From: Candidatus Poribacteria bacterium
GTDB taxonomy: Bacteria; Poribacteria; WGA-4E; WGA-3G
Length of the DNA: 64,000 nucleotides
Assembly: GCA_022394755.1 (NCBI GenBank)
Contig: JAGFCA010000089.1
Location: forward strand, 19,723 to 83,722
Direction of reading: 5' to 3'
Under the pieces are notes generated by a model that searched no databases, had not been told where the DNA came from, and was given only the letters and a program-made list of their open reading frames with translations. The first letter of the stretch is position 1. Each line of letters begins with the position of its first letter. Both the position numbers and the translations under genes were made by a program. Positions 9,001 through 16,419 of the stretch are shown piece after piece.

Positions 9001-10034
9001 CTATAGTTTTGGAAATTTCAGAGAGGATAAAACCAAATATAAAAGTGTTATGGCTTTTTCGACATTTTACTCCTGAGAATCTAATTCCAAAAAAGATTTT
9101 TGGATAATATAAAGGGCATTCATACTGTTGATCCATGAATCTGATTCGAGGGAGGAAATGTGTGAAATCCTATTCAGATAAGGGACCAAACAACAAATGT
9201 GGCAAGACCGCTTCTCCGCGTAATCTTGTATCATCCTCGATTCAGAAAAGAATACCATCCTACCAAAGCCTTCATCTCTGTGTAATCCGAGATTCTGAAA
9301 TATGCAGCAATAGCTGTCGAATATCAGCGTCTCAGACAACTACATGCATAATACATAAAAATAAATTGAAGAAAATAATTGACAAAGAAACTAATATCAT
9401 ACAGATAAATATACATTGACATAATAATATATACATGGTACAATAACATATAGATAATTTATATAATACATAGAAGTAAAATAAAGTATATTATAATCTA
9501 AGCCAATAATCTGATTTTTCAGGAGTGAATCTGCCGATAAAATTATGTTATGAAAATATTTAATAGTAAAAACAGAGTCTTCTCTCATCAAGGAAAACTA
9601 CAAAATTGTAACTTTTTTCAAATTTTGGAATTAGAGGATTAATTCGCTAAAAACGCAGACAGGGACTAACAGGAAAGCCAGTGTAATAACAAGAGACATT
9701 CCTACACTTTGTAGGAAAAGTGTAACATTTTCTCACACATCTAATAAAATGTACTTGGTTGGAAAAACGATATAATCATCTTAAAAATGTAATAGCTTAG
9801 ATTTAATACTACTGTAAACTGTATACTGAAAACCAATAACTGTAATCTGTAAAATATACACATGGAAAATACGATATTTATGCCAAAAACTTTACATACC
9901 CGCAATTATTCGTTGCATTATGCATAAGTCTATGATAGATTACAATCATAAAAATAAGATAAGATATTCAATAATCGTATCTAATAAAGATAGAGAATAA
10001 TCCTTCATTCATACAATATTCGTTTGGGGTAAAT
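9001..10034. other. 1.0-kb AT-rich spacer with short repeats, no supported gene
   Basis: No protein-like frame was found. The stretch holds a degenerate relative of the spacer at 1110-1150 (GGCATTCATACTGTTGAT at about 9115) and a 31-bp hairpin repeat at 9701-9731 whose exact inverted copy is at 60303-60333. The rest is very AT-rich sequence leading to the oxidoreductase gene. Confidence 0.6.
9701..9731 (+). repeat. 31-bp hairpin repeat, exact inverted copy at 60303
   Basis: A CCTACA-CTT-TGTAGG hairpin is followed by AAAAGTGTAACATTTT. The reverse complement at 60303-60333 is identical over all 31 positions. Diverged relatives keep the hairpin-then-AAGTGTAAC layout at about 1675-1706, with GTCACA-CAA-TGTGAC as the stem. 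Near 34105-34132 there is GTCACACAGTGGG then AAAAGTGTAAC. Confidence 0.75.
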
Positions 10035-11036
10035 ATGTCAAAACAGGAATTAAGATTTGCATTTATTGGTTGTGGTGGTAATGCACGTGGACATGGTCGT
10101 AGTGTAGCTGGTGTTGAAAATGTAGAAATAGTCGCTCTTGCAGATCCGAGTGAAGGATCACTTAACAACTTTAAGGAGACTGTTGGATTAGATGATTCTG
10201 TCGAAACATTTTCAGATCATGATGAAATGTTATCAGCTGTGAAACCTGATGCTGTTGTCATTAGTTCACCTCACGGACTTCATTTTGACCATATCATGTC
10301 AGCATTAAATGCTGGTTGTCATGTCCATACCGAAAAACCTATGGTTTGTACTGTTGACCATGCCAAACAGGTTATGGCTAAGGTAGAAGAAACAGGTTTA
10401 CACCTTATGATTGGTTACCAACGACATTTAAGTCCAATCTACCAATATTGTCGCAAAGTTGTATTAAGTAACGAACTGGGTAAGGTAAACTTCGTAACTG
10501 CACATCAATCCCAGAATTGGTATAGAAATCAACAAGGTAAATGGCGTCAAGATCCGTTTTTGGGTGGTGGAGGTCAGCTAAATGATTCTGGAAGTCATCT
10601 GATAGACATCTTATTGTGGGTATTAGAAACCAGTCCTGATACAGTGTTTGCTATGATTGACAATTTAGATATTGAAGTGGATGTCCTTACTGCAATGACC
10701 ATAAAATTTGATACTGGTGCATTGTGTAATATCAGCATTGTAGGACATGCACATGGTGGTGTAAGTGAGGATTTTTCAATTTGGTTTGAAGATGGAGGTC
10801 TCTTCGTCCGAGGTGGACAACTCACTCGGCAGGAGGGCGGTAATGCACCTACTACTGTTGATGGAGATGATTTACCTAAGGGTGGAAACAAGGACGAAGC
10901 ATTCATTGAACTGATTCGAGGTGAACGGAAGGAGAATCCAATTGGGGTTGAAAATGGACTTCGAGTAATCCAGCTTACTGAAGCTGCATGGCAATCTGCT
11001 GATCTTGGAAAACCTGTTAAAGTTGATCTAAGTTAA
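10035..11036 (+). CDS. Gfo/Idh/MocA family oxidoreductase
   Basis: This 333-residue protein has an N-terminal Rossmann fold (FIGCGGNARGHG) for NAD(P), followed by the family's EKP signature in HVHTEKPMVC, and a C-terminal GFO_IDH_MocA alpha/beta domain. The catalytic-type motif LNDSGSHLIDILLWV contains the conserved Asp and His. Family members oxidise or reduce sugars, inositols and their derivatives; the substrate here is unknown. It lies upstream of the ABC ATPase and PhyH genes on the same strand with short gaps, so it may head an operon. The ATG at 10035 has a weak ribosome site (GGGGT). Confidence 0.9.
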   Translation: MSKQELRFAFIGCGGNARGHGRSVAGVENVEIVALADPSEGSLNNFKETVGLDDSVETFSDHDEMLSAVKPDAVVISSPHGLHFDHIMSALNAGCHVHTEKPMVCTVDHAKQVMAKVEETGLHLMIGYQRHLSPIYQYCRKVVLSNELGKVNFVTAHQSQNWYRNQQGKWRQDPFLGGGGQLNDSGSHLIDILLWVLETSPDTVFAMIDNLDIEVDVLTAMTIKFDTGALCNISIVGHAHGGVSEDFSIWFEDGGLFVRGGQLTRQEGGNAPTTVDGDDLPKGGNKDEAFIELIRGERKENPIGVENGLRVIQLTEAAWQSADLGKPVKVDLS

Positions 11037-11064
11037 TTTATGGTATTCATTTCTGGAGACTCCA

Positions 11065-11838
11065 TTGCTTGATGTCCAAAATGTATGTATCTCAATAGAT
11101 AGGAAACTTATACTTACCGATCTCTCGTTTCAAGTATCCACAGGTGAAACCTGTATAATACTCGGGAAAAATGGTTCAGGAAAATCTCTCTTACTCAATC
11201 TGTTTGCTTCGATGATTAAACCGACATCAGGAACTGTAACTATAAATGGTTTAAATGTATTCACCAATTTAGACGAAGTCCGACCACAGATAGGATTTAT
11301 ACCTACAGACTTTGATGTTTATAGTGATTTAACTACAATTGACTATCTGAACTTTTTCTCTAAAGCATACAAATTGGATAAGACAGAACGAAAAGGTGCA
11401 ATAGAGGCAGTAATTGAATTAATGGATATACAAGACCTACGACATACTTTGATTGGTAGGCTATCTAAAGGGGAACGACATCGACTTCTATATGCAAAAA
11501 CATTTCTACATGACCCAGTCTTATGGTTAATTGATGATCCGTTATCAACTTTAGACCCGCAAGGAAAATTGGAAGTAGCAGAATTATTAAATGAACTGAA
11601 AGATATTGGCAAAACACTTGTCATTGCCACGAATCAGTTAGATGATGTGTATAGATTTTGTAATTTAAACGATGTGAATTCTTCAAAGACAACTCTTCTT
11701 GGAATTCTTCATGACAATACTATTGCATTTTTTAACACACTACATCATATTCAAGAACAGTTTAAAAAGCAGAACAATTATGAGACTTTAAATGCAAATT
11801 GGTTATATGAATTTTACTTGGAGGTTACACGAGAATAA
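11065..11838 (+). CDS. ABC transporter ATP-binding protein, degenerate active site
   Basis: This 257-residue protein is a stand-alone ABC ATPase. Walker A is intact (GKNGSGKS, residues 34-41). The signature is LSKGER (133-138) rather than LSGGQ. Walker B reads VLWLIDD, so Asp158 replaces the catalytic Glu, and the switch His is Asn190 (VIATN). These changes suggest slow or regulatory ATP hydrolysis, but this is inferred. The start is TTG at 11065, with GGAG 9 nt upstream; no better ATG matches the N-terminal beta-strand. No permease gene is adjacent. The stop overlaps the PhyH start (TAATG), implying coupling. Confidence 0.8.
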   Translation: MLDVQNVCISIDRKLILTDLSFQVSTGETCIILGKNGSGKSLLLNLFASMIKPTSGTVTINGLNVFTNLDEVRPQIGFIPTDFDVYSDLTTIDYLNFFSKAYKLDKTERKGAIEAVIELMDIQDLRHTLIGRLSKGERHRLLYAKTFLHDPVLWLIDDPLSTLDPQGKLEVAELLNELKDIGKTLVIATNQLDDVYRFCNLNDVNSSKTTLLGILHDNTIAFFNTLHHIQEQFKKQNNYETLNANWLYEFYLEVTRE

Positions 11839-12611
11839 TGTCAGAAATTGGAAAATTCTTTGATGAAAATGGATATTATTTTGCAAAAGGTGTCTACTCA
11901 AACGATGAAATCAAGACGATGGAACATGATTTTGATCGTGTAGTAGACCAACTACTAAAAAGCGATGAAAATGTAAATGCACGCTGGGGTGGACGTATGA
12001 TGGATGCCCTTGACGGCGGTGAATCTGTTATAATACATACACATAATATCCAAAGTTTTTCTGGAGTATGGATGAAGGCTTTTCAGCAAGATAACTTCTT
12101 GGATGTAACCGAAGCAATTGTTGGACCGGATATTATGCTACACCATTCAAAGTTATTTTGTAAGCCACCAGAAAAAGGATCTCCATTTCCCATGCACCAA
12201 GATTGGCAATACTTTCCTTCTGTTAAGGATAGTATGATGGCTGCAATCATCTATGTATCTGAAGCAACAGATGAAATGGGTTGTGTCCGTGTTTATCCCG
12301 GTTCACATAAGGAACTCGGAAGAACTGGTGGAATGATGGGTAGAGGTGATAATGAAGAAATCACTGAGAAATATCCAATTGAGAAAGCAACTGTATTGGA
12401 GGCGGAACCTGGAGATGTATTGTTCTTCAGTTATTTTACATTACACGGTTCAATGCCGAATCGGTCAAATAAGACACGTAAGAGTGTTCTTGTTCAGATG
12501 CTATCTGGTGATGACCAAATTGAAGATGAAAATAGACATACGAATGTCAAATTGGTATTACGTGGTTGGAATCATCTTGCTACACGTTCTTCCGTTGCAA
12601 GTATTGGTTGA
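11838..12611 (+). CDS. phytanoyl-CoA dioxygenase (PhyH) family protein 1
   Basis: This 257-residue Fe(II)/2-oxoglutarate-dependent oxygenase has a double-stranded beta-helix fold. The metal triad is visible as His120-x-Asp122 (PMHQDW) and distal His203 (FTLHGS), with Arg214 positioned to bind 2-oxoglutarate. GSHKELG and PGDVLFF are typical family segments. Members hydroxylate lipids, sugars, amino-acid derivatives or phosphonates, so the substrate cannot be named. Start and upstream stop share one base (TAATG) with the ABC ATPase gene, so the two are probably co-translated. Confidence 0.88.
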   Translation: MSEIGKFFDENGYYFAKGVYSNDEIKTMEHDFDRVVDQLLKSDENVNARWGGRMMDALDGGESVIIHTHNIQSFSGVWMKAFQQDNFLDVTEAIVGPDIMLHHSKLFCKPPEKGSPFPMHQDWQYFPSVKDSMMAAIIYVSEATDEMGCVRVYPGSHKELGRTGGMMGRGDNEEITEKYPIEKATVLEAEPGDVLFFSYFTLHGSMPNRSNKTRKSVLVQMLSGDDQIEDENRHTNVKLVLRGWNHLATRSSVASIG

Positions 12612-12759
12612 GTAGGTATTTACGATATCGTAATTGTAGATATAAAATATCAAAGAATCAGAATACCCCATCCGGTTCAACTGATAGATTCGAAATACAT
12701 TTATTTGGTTCAAATAGTTTTTAGGTGTATAATCAGATATCTTTTCAAAGGGTTTTAAG

Positions 12760-13071
12760 ATGGAAGATCAAACAATACTCACTAAGGAACTAATTATACA
12801 GAGTCTTGTAGATAATCGAGAAACCTTGCATAAATACGGTGTCAAACGGATAGGTTTATTCGGATCTTACGTGAGAGGGACAGCGACTGCCGGAAGCGAC
12901 ATTGATATCGTTGTTGAACTCGAAAGGTTGACCCTTCGCGACTATATGGGGTTAGCACTGTTTCTTGAAGATCTCTTTAGGAAGGACGTTGACTTGGTAA
13001 CTACTTCCTCTATCAAACAGCGTCTTAAACCTTATATAGAAAAAGAGATAGAATATGTCACGTATCTATAG
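12760..13071 (+). CDS. MNT-type nucleotidyltransferase antitoxin
   Basis: This 103-residue minimal nucleotidyltransferase has the GLFGSYVRG...GSDIDIVVE active site, with two metal-binding Asp (DID) after the GS motif. In HEPN/MNT toxin-antitoxin systems such proteins neutralise the partner HEPN RNase by adding AMP to it. The HEPN partner follows immediately and overlaps the end of this frame (ATG at 13055 inside this gene), as is usual for the pair. An AAGG-type ribosome site precedes the ATG. The gene itself looks intact. Confidence 0.85.
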   Translation: MEDQTILTKELIIQSLVDNRETLHKYGVKRIGLFGSYVRGTATAGSDIDIVVELERLTLRDYMGLALFLEDLFRKDVDLVTTSSIKQRLKPYIEKEIEYVTYL

Positions 13072-13398
13072 TTTCTATCTTGAGGATATAGTAAAGCATC
13101 TGAACGTATTACATCGTACTTAAAAGACATTACCTATAGCGACTTTGAAAGAGATCAGATGCGGGTTGACGCGGTTATTCGTAATCCACAAATAGTCGGT
13201 GAAGCGGTCAAGAAACTCCCCGATTCAATCAAGGAAGAATACCCTAATATTGCATGGCAGGAAATTGCAGGATTAAGAAATAGAGTAACCCATGTATATT
13301 TTGATGTCGATATAGATATTATTTGGGATGTAGTGCAAATTGAACTTCCAATGTTGAAGACACAAATTCAACAAATCCTTAGGAAGATAAGTGAATGA
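13055..13398 (+). pseudogene. HEPN domain (DUF86-type) RNase toxin, frameshifted
   Basis: Translation from ATG 13055 gives MSRIYSFYLEDIVK and then soon hits TAA in that frame. The natural continuation, SERITSYLKDITYSDF then DAVIRNPQIVGEAVKKLP, is in another frame from about 13090 to 13398. A single missing base in GTAAAGCATC (about 13091-13100) explains it. The C-terminal part keeps the HEPN RNase motif Rx4H (RNRVTH) and the DIIWDVVQ end. The antitoxin is intact, so loss of the toxin is the expected tolerated direction. An assembly error of one base is the alternative. Confidence 0.75.
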
Positions 13399-13426
13399 GA
13401 TCATTAAAGATAAAAAGGAGAATTAA

Positions 13427-14422
13427 ATGATAAAAGTTGCAAAGATTAGTATGGCACACGTTCACGCTGGTGGATATGCCCGACAAATTCACGAAAATCC
13501 AGAAACCGAACTCGTTGCTATTTGGGATGAGGAAGAGTATGGTGGAAAGGAAGCAGCCGAACAGTATGATGTGCCATTTTACACCGATCTTGATGAAATA
13601 TTAAGTCGAGATGATGTTGATGCTGTTGCCGTTGATGCTGTCACATCTGATCATCCACGCGTAATGGTTGCTGCAGCTGAAGCAGGTAAACATATTTTCA
13701 CTGAAAAAGCTCTTGCAATTACTGTTGCTGAATGTGATCCAATTATTGAAGCAGTTGAGAAAGCTGGCGTAAAATTTATGATTTCTCTTCCTTCACGGGC
13801 AAATCCTGAAATACTTTTTGCCAAGAAGGCAATAGATGATGGTTTGTTAGGTGATATTACTTTTGGTCGTGGTCGTATTGCACATTCAGCTGCCCTTGAT
13901 AGTTGGTTTGGTGGATCAAGTGCATGGTTTGCTGATCCTGTTCGTGCCGGTGGTGGAGCACTTTTTGATTTAGGGTGTCATCGTGTTGATGTAATCCGAT
14001 GGTTAATGGGTGAACCTAAGAGTGCTATTGCAAAGATAAATAATTTCACAGGTAATTTCCCAATAGATGACAACAGTGTTTCAGTAGTAGAATTTGCTAA
14101 TAAAGCTTTAGGTGTGATTGATGTTGCATGGACACATCGGTCAGGACCGAATATGCTTGAAATTTATGGTACTGAAGGATCTTTCGCTGCAGGTCATGGC
14201 GAAATGCATTTCGAAACACGAAAATTATCTGATGATGAAAAAGCTGATTATATTGCTAATGCACCAGAAGCACCGCCTGCACCGTTACAGCAGTGGATTA
14301 ACGCAATTCTTCGTGATGAACCCATGACGATTACTATACAAGATGGACGTAACCTGACAGAATTGATGCAAGCGTTCTATATCTCCTCTGAACAGGGGAA
14401 GGCAATAGAATTCCCACTCTAA
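13427..14422 (+). CDS. Gfo/Idh/MocA family oxidoreductase 2
   Basis: This 331-residue NAD(P)-binding oxidoreductase differs at the N-terminus from the copy at 10035: the strand reads VAKISMAHVHAGGYA without the GxGxxG glycines. The EK motif is EKALA (GKHIFTEKA) instead of EKP. The catalytic-domain segment GGALFDLGCHRVDVIRWL keeps Asp and His. An AAGGAG ribosome site sits 7 nt before the ATG. Substrate unknown; the Poribacteria-like gene set is rich in this family. No partner operon gene is evident on either side, where toxin-antitoxin loci lie. Confidence 0.87.
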   Translation: MIKVAKISMAHVHAGGYARQIHENPETELVAIWDEEEYGGKEAAEQYDVPFYTDLDEILSRDDVDAVAVDAVTSDHPRVMVAAAEAGKHIFTEKALAITVAECDPIIEAVEKAGVKFMISLPSRANPEILFAKKAIDDGLLGDITFGRGRIAHSAALDSWFGGSSAWFADPVRAGGGALFDLGCHRVDVIRWLMGEPKSAIAKINNFTGNFPIDDNSVSVVEFANKALGVIDVAWTHRSGPNMLEIYGTEGSFAAGHGEMHFETRKLSDDEKADYIANAPEAPPAPLQQWINAILRDEPMTITIQDGRNLTELMQAFYISSEQGKAIEFPL

Positions 14423-14479
14423 CCACTACTTGACTCGTCCACAAATCAATGCTAAAATCTTAATCATTAGGAGAATGAC

Positions 14480-14692
14480 ATGGAACAAACTTATACCGCA
14501 CAGATTTACCACCAGGACGAATGGTGGATCGGATGGGTACGTGAAATTCCCGGCGTGAATTGTCAAGAAAGAACACGGGAAGATCTGTTGAAGACTCTAA
14601 AAATTACACTACTTGAGGCATTAGAATTAAATGCACAAGAAGCATCCAGCCAGATGGAAAATGAGTATGAGATAGTGAAAATCGCTGTATGA
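14480..14692 (+). CDS. HicB-type antitoxin
   Basis: This 70-residue protein has the HicB/DUF1902-like partial RNase H fold pattern: YTAQIYHQDEWWIGWVREIPGV, then CQERTREDLLKTLKITLLEAL. HicB proteins bind and block the HicA RNase and usually repress their own promoter. A GGAG ribosome site lies 6 nt before the ATG. The last bases overlap the start of the HicA-like gene (ATGA at 14689-14692), the usual tight coupling of the pair. Confidence 0.8.
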   Translation: MEQTYTAQIYHQDEWWIGWVREIPGVNCQERTREDLLKTLKITLLEALELNAQEASSQMENEYEIVKIAV

Positions 14693-14874
14693 AACGCAGG
14701 CAGTTGATACGACATCTCAAACAACATAGGTGTTATTTGGTACGTGAAGGCAGTAAGCATTCGTGGTGGGGAAATATGGACACGAAGGACCGAACTGCCG
14801 TTCCGAGACATACTGAAATCAATAATCAACTTGCTAAAAAAATATGTAAGGATTTAGGTATCCCTAACCCATAA
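14689..14874 (+). CDS. HicA-type toxin (mRNA interferase)
   Basis: This 61-residue protein matches the small double-stranded-RNA-binding-like HicA fold: KRRQLIRHLKQHRCYLVREG, then the catalytic His in GSKHSWW, and TAVPRHTEINNQLAKKICKDLG. The length is normal for HicA. HicA cleaves mRNA; here it is encoded after its antitoxin (hicB-hicA order) with a 4-bp overlap. The locus looks intact, in contrast to the neighbouring HEPN/MNT locus. Confidence 0.83.
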   Translation: MKRRQLIRHLKQHRCYLVREGSKHSWWGNMDTKDRTAVPRHTEINNQLAKKICKDLGIPNP

Positions 14875-15310
14875 TATCTTACATACTCGGTGTACTGTCC
14901 GACATCAATCCTTCCTTGGTTTGCACAGAATCATGCGGAATGCTATACATGCATTCCGCGTTGATTTGGCGTTTTGTAAACCACACCGACCCGCAATGTC
15001 CAATAAATTGAATAATCTAATATCTACTTGGATCTGCGAAAGAAAGGAAAATAAAGACGAACAGATTACCAGTATATCTAAGGCACGAATGGTATGAAAT
15101 ACATGAAGTTGATTTTGAAGTGAGGATGCAATGTAAGTGTCGTGTAATGCTTACTCCAGAGATCTATAAAAGTATAGAAAAGCAATCACTCGACAAGGTA
15201 TCTTACCGAAAACTGTGGTCAACTTGGGGTTAGTTGAACGTCTCCAAACAATTGAATCGTCATAGGTAAAAATCCATGGCAAACTATAACAACAAGTAGG
15301 AGAACCTTTA
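14875..15310. other. spacer with a 9-bp-stem hairpin and a startless open frame
   Basis: A perfect hairpin, GCGGAATGC, 7-nt loop, GCATTCCGC, lies at 14935-14959. It resembles the GAATGCC/GGCATTC hairpin at 1099 and may be one repeat family or a terminator for the Hic locus. From about 15018 to the TAG at 15231-15233 a plus-strand frame stays open for about 70 codons. It reads protein-like (LPVYLRHEWYEIHEVDFE) but has no credible start, so it could be a gene remnant. Nothing else is seen. Confidence 0.4.
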
Positions 15311-16348
15311 ATGAACTTAGAGCAAGAGCAGAATTTCGTTTATGCTTGGCGATACGAAGGTGATGAAACTGCCTGTAAAATTGGCAAATCGTCAGTTGGA
15401 AGTTTCTGGGGACGTACTGGACCTGCCCGGACGACGCACTACCGAGACATTGAAATATTAGGCATTCAACTTTGTGATTCTGAAGCACATGCAAACTCTC
15501 AAGAAAAGAATCTACTTGGGAATTTTAAGCGTGTTCGTCCAGATAGGGAATGGGTTTATCTAAATAACGAAGTGTGGAATTGGATTAAAACTTACTGTAT
15601 GAAAAATACTCCTCAACTCATAGATTTTGACAAGAATGCCAATTATAGAGTAGGAGAAAAAGGAGAAGAGCGTAAAAAGACCGAAAAAGCTCGTCAACGG
15701 AAGAACCGTGCTAAAGAGAAACTTGACGCTGGGGAATATGAGGACGCTCTTGAAAGGTTTACCGGGGTGATTGAACTTAGACCCAATTGGGCGGATGCCT
15801 ACCTTTATCGTGGAATCGCGCGTTTCAACCTAGATGGTGCCAACGATTTCGTGTTAAGAGACTTTGATAAAGCTATAGAACTAAACCCAGATCTGGCTGA
15901 AGCCTACCTTTATCATGGTTATTTTAAAGAGCATAAATCACAATATGGTAATGCTATTGCTGATTTTGATAAAGCGATTCAATTGAAACCTGATTTGGTA
16001 ACTGCCTATATTGCCAGGGGAGATGTAAAACATATGTATTTAGAGCAGCATGAGGATGCTATTACCGATTATGACGTTGCTATAGGTTTGACCCCTGATG
16101 ATAGTTCGATCTATTATCAGCGTGGGAAAGCGAAGATAGAAATGGCACAATATCAAGCTGCTATTTCCGATATTGATAGATTCATAGGTTCTAATCCCAA
16201 TTCAGCACAACCTTATTTCTATCGTGGTGTAGCGAAATTTAACCTTAACTACCGTAAGGAAGCAAAGCAAGATTTTCACACTGCATGGCAGCTGACACCT
16301 GAGAATGCGATTTTGTTAAGAAAGAAAATTGATAGTTACCTGTCTTAA
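15311..16348 (+). CDS. T5orf172/GIY-YIG-like domain fused to TPR repeats
   Basis: Residues about 9-97 resemble the T5orf172 branch of the GIY-YIG nuclease fold: FVYAWRYEGDETACKIGKSS, then GPARTTHYRDIEILGIQ, and a C-terminal Glu-bearing helix SQEKNLLGNFKRVRPDREWVY. After a charged linker (residues 113-135), five or so tetratricopeptide repeats follow (ALERFTGVIELRPNWADAYLYRG, FDKAIELNPDLAEAYLYHG and similar). TPRs bind protein partners. The domain pair suggests a DNA- or RNA-acting module on a scaffold, but activity is inferred only. It is 345 residues long, with GTAGGAG 8-9 nt before the ATG. It sits between the HicBA locus and the CehA-like gene, apparently on its own. Confidence 0.72.
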   Translation: MNLEQEQNFVYAWRYEGDETACKIGKSSVGSFWGRTGPARTTHYRDIEILGIQLCDSEAHANSQEKNLLGNFKRVRPDREWVYLNNEVWNWIKTYCMKNTPQLIDFDKNANYRVGEKGEERKKTEKARQRKNRAKEKLDAGEYEDALERFTGVIELRPNWADAYLYRGIARFNLDGANDFVLRDFDKAIELNPDLAEAYLYHGYFKEHKSQYGNAIADFDKAIQLKPDLVTAYIARGDVKHMYLEQHEDAITDYDVAIGLTPDDSSIYYQRGKAKIEMAQYQAAISDIDRFIGSNPNSAQPYFYRGVAKFNLNYRKEAKQDFHTAWQLTPENAILLRKKIDSYLS

Positions 16349-16419
16349 TATGATGTTTACATATCTTTGAATAACGATATTTGAACTTAATCATTCCATA
16401 ACCCAAATTGAGGATTAAT

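Noticed and set aside
12612..12759. tRNA-like GGTTCAA segment near 12675
   Set aside because: No cloverleaf could be assembled around it; no tRNA or rRNA gene was recognised in the window.
15018..15233. About 70-codon open frame between hicA and the T5orf172-TPR gene
   Set aside because: It reads protein-like but has no credible start or ribosome site and no recognisable family; noted only as a possible remnant.
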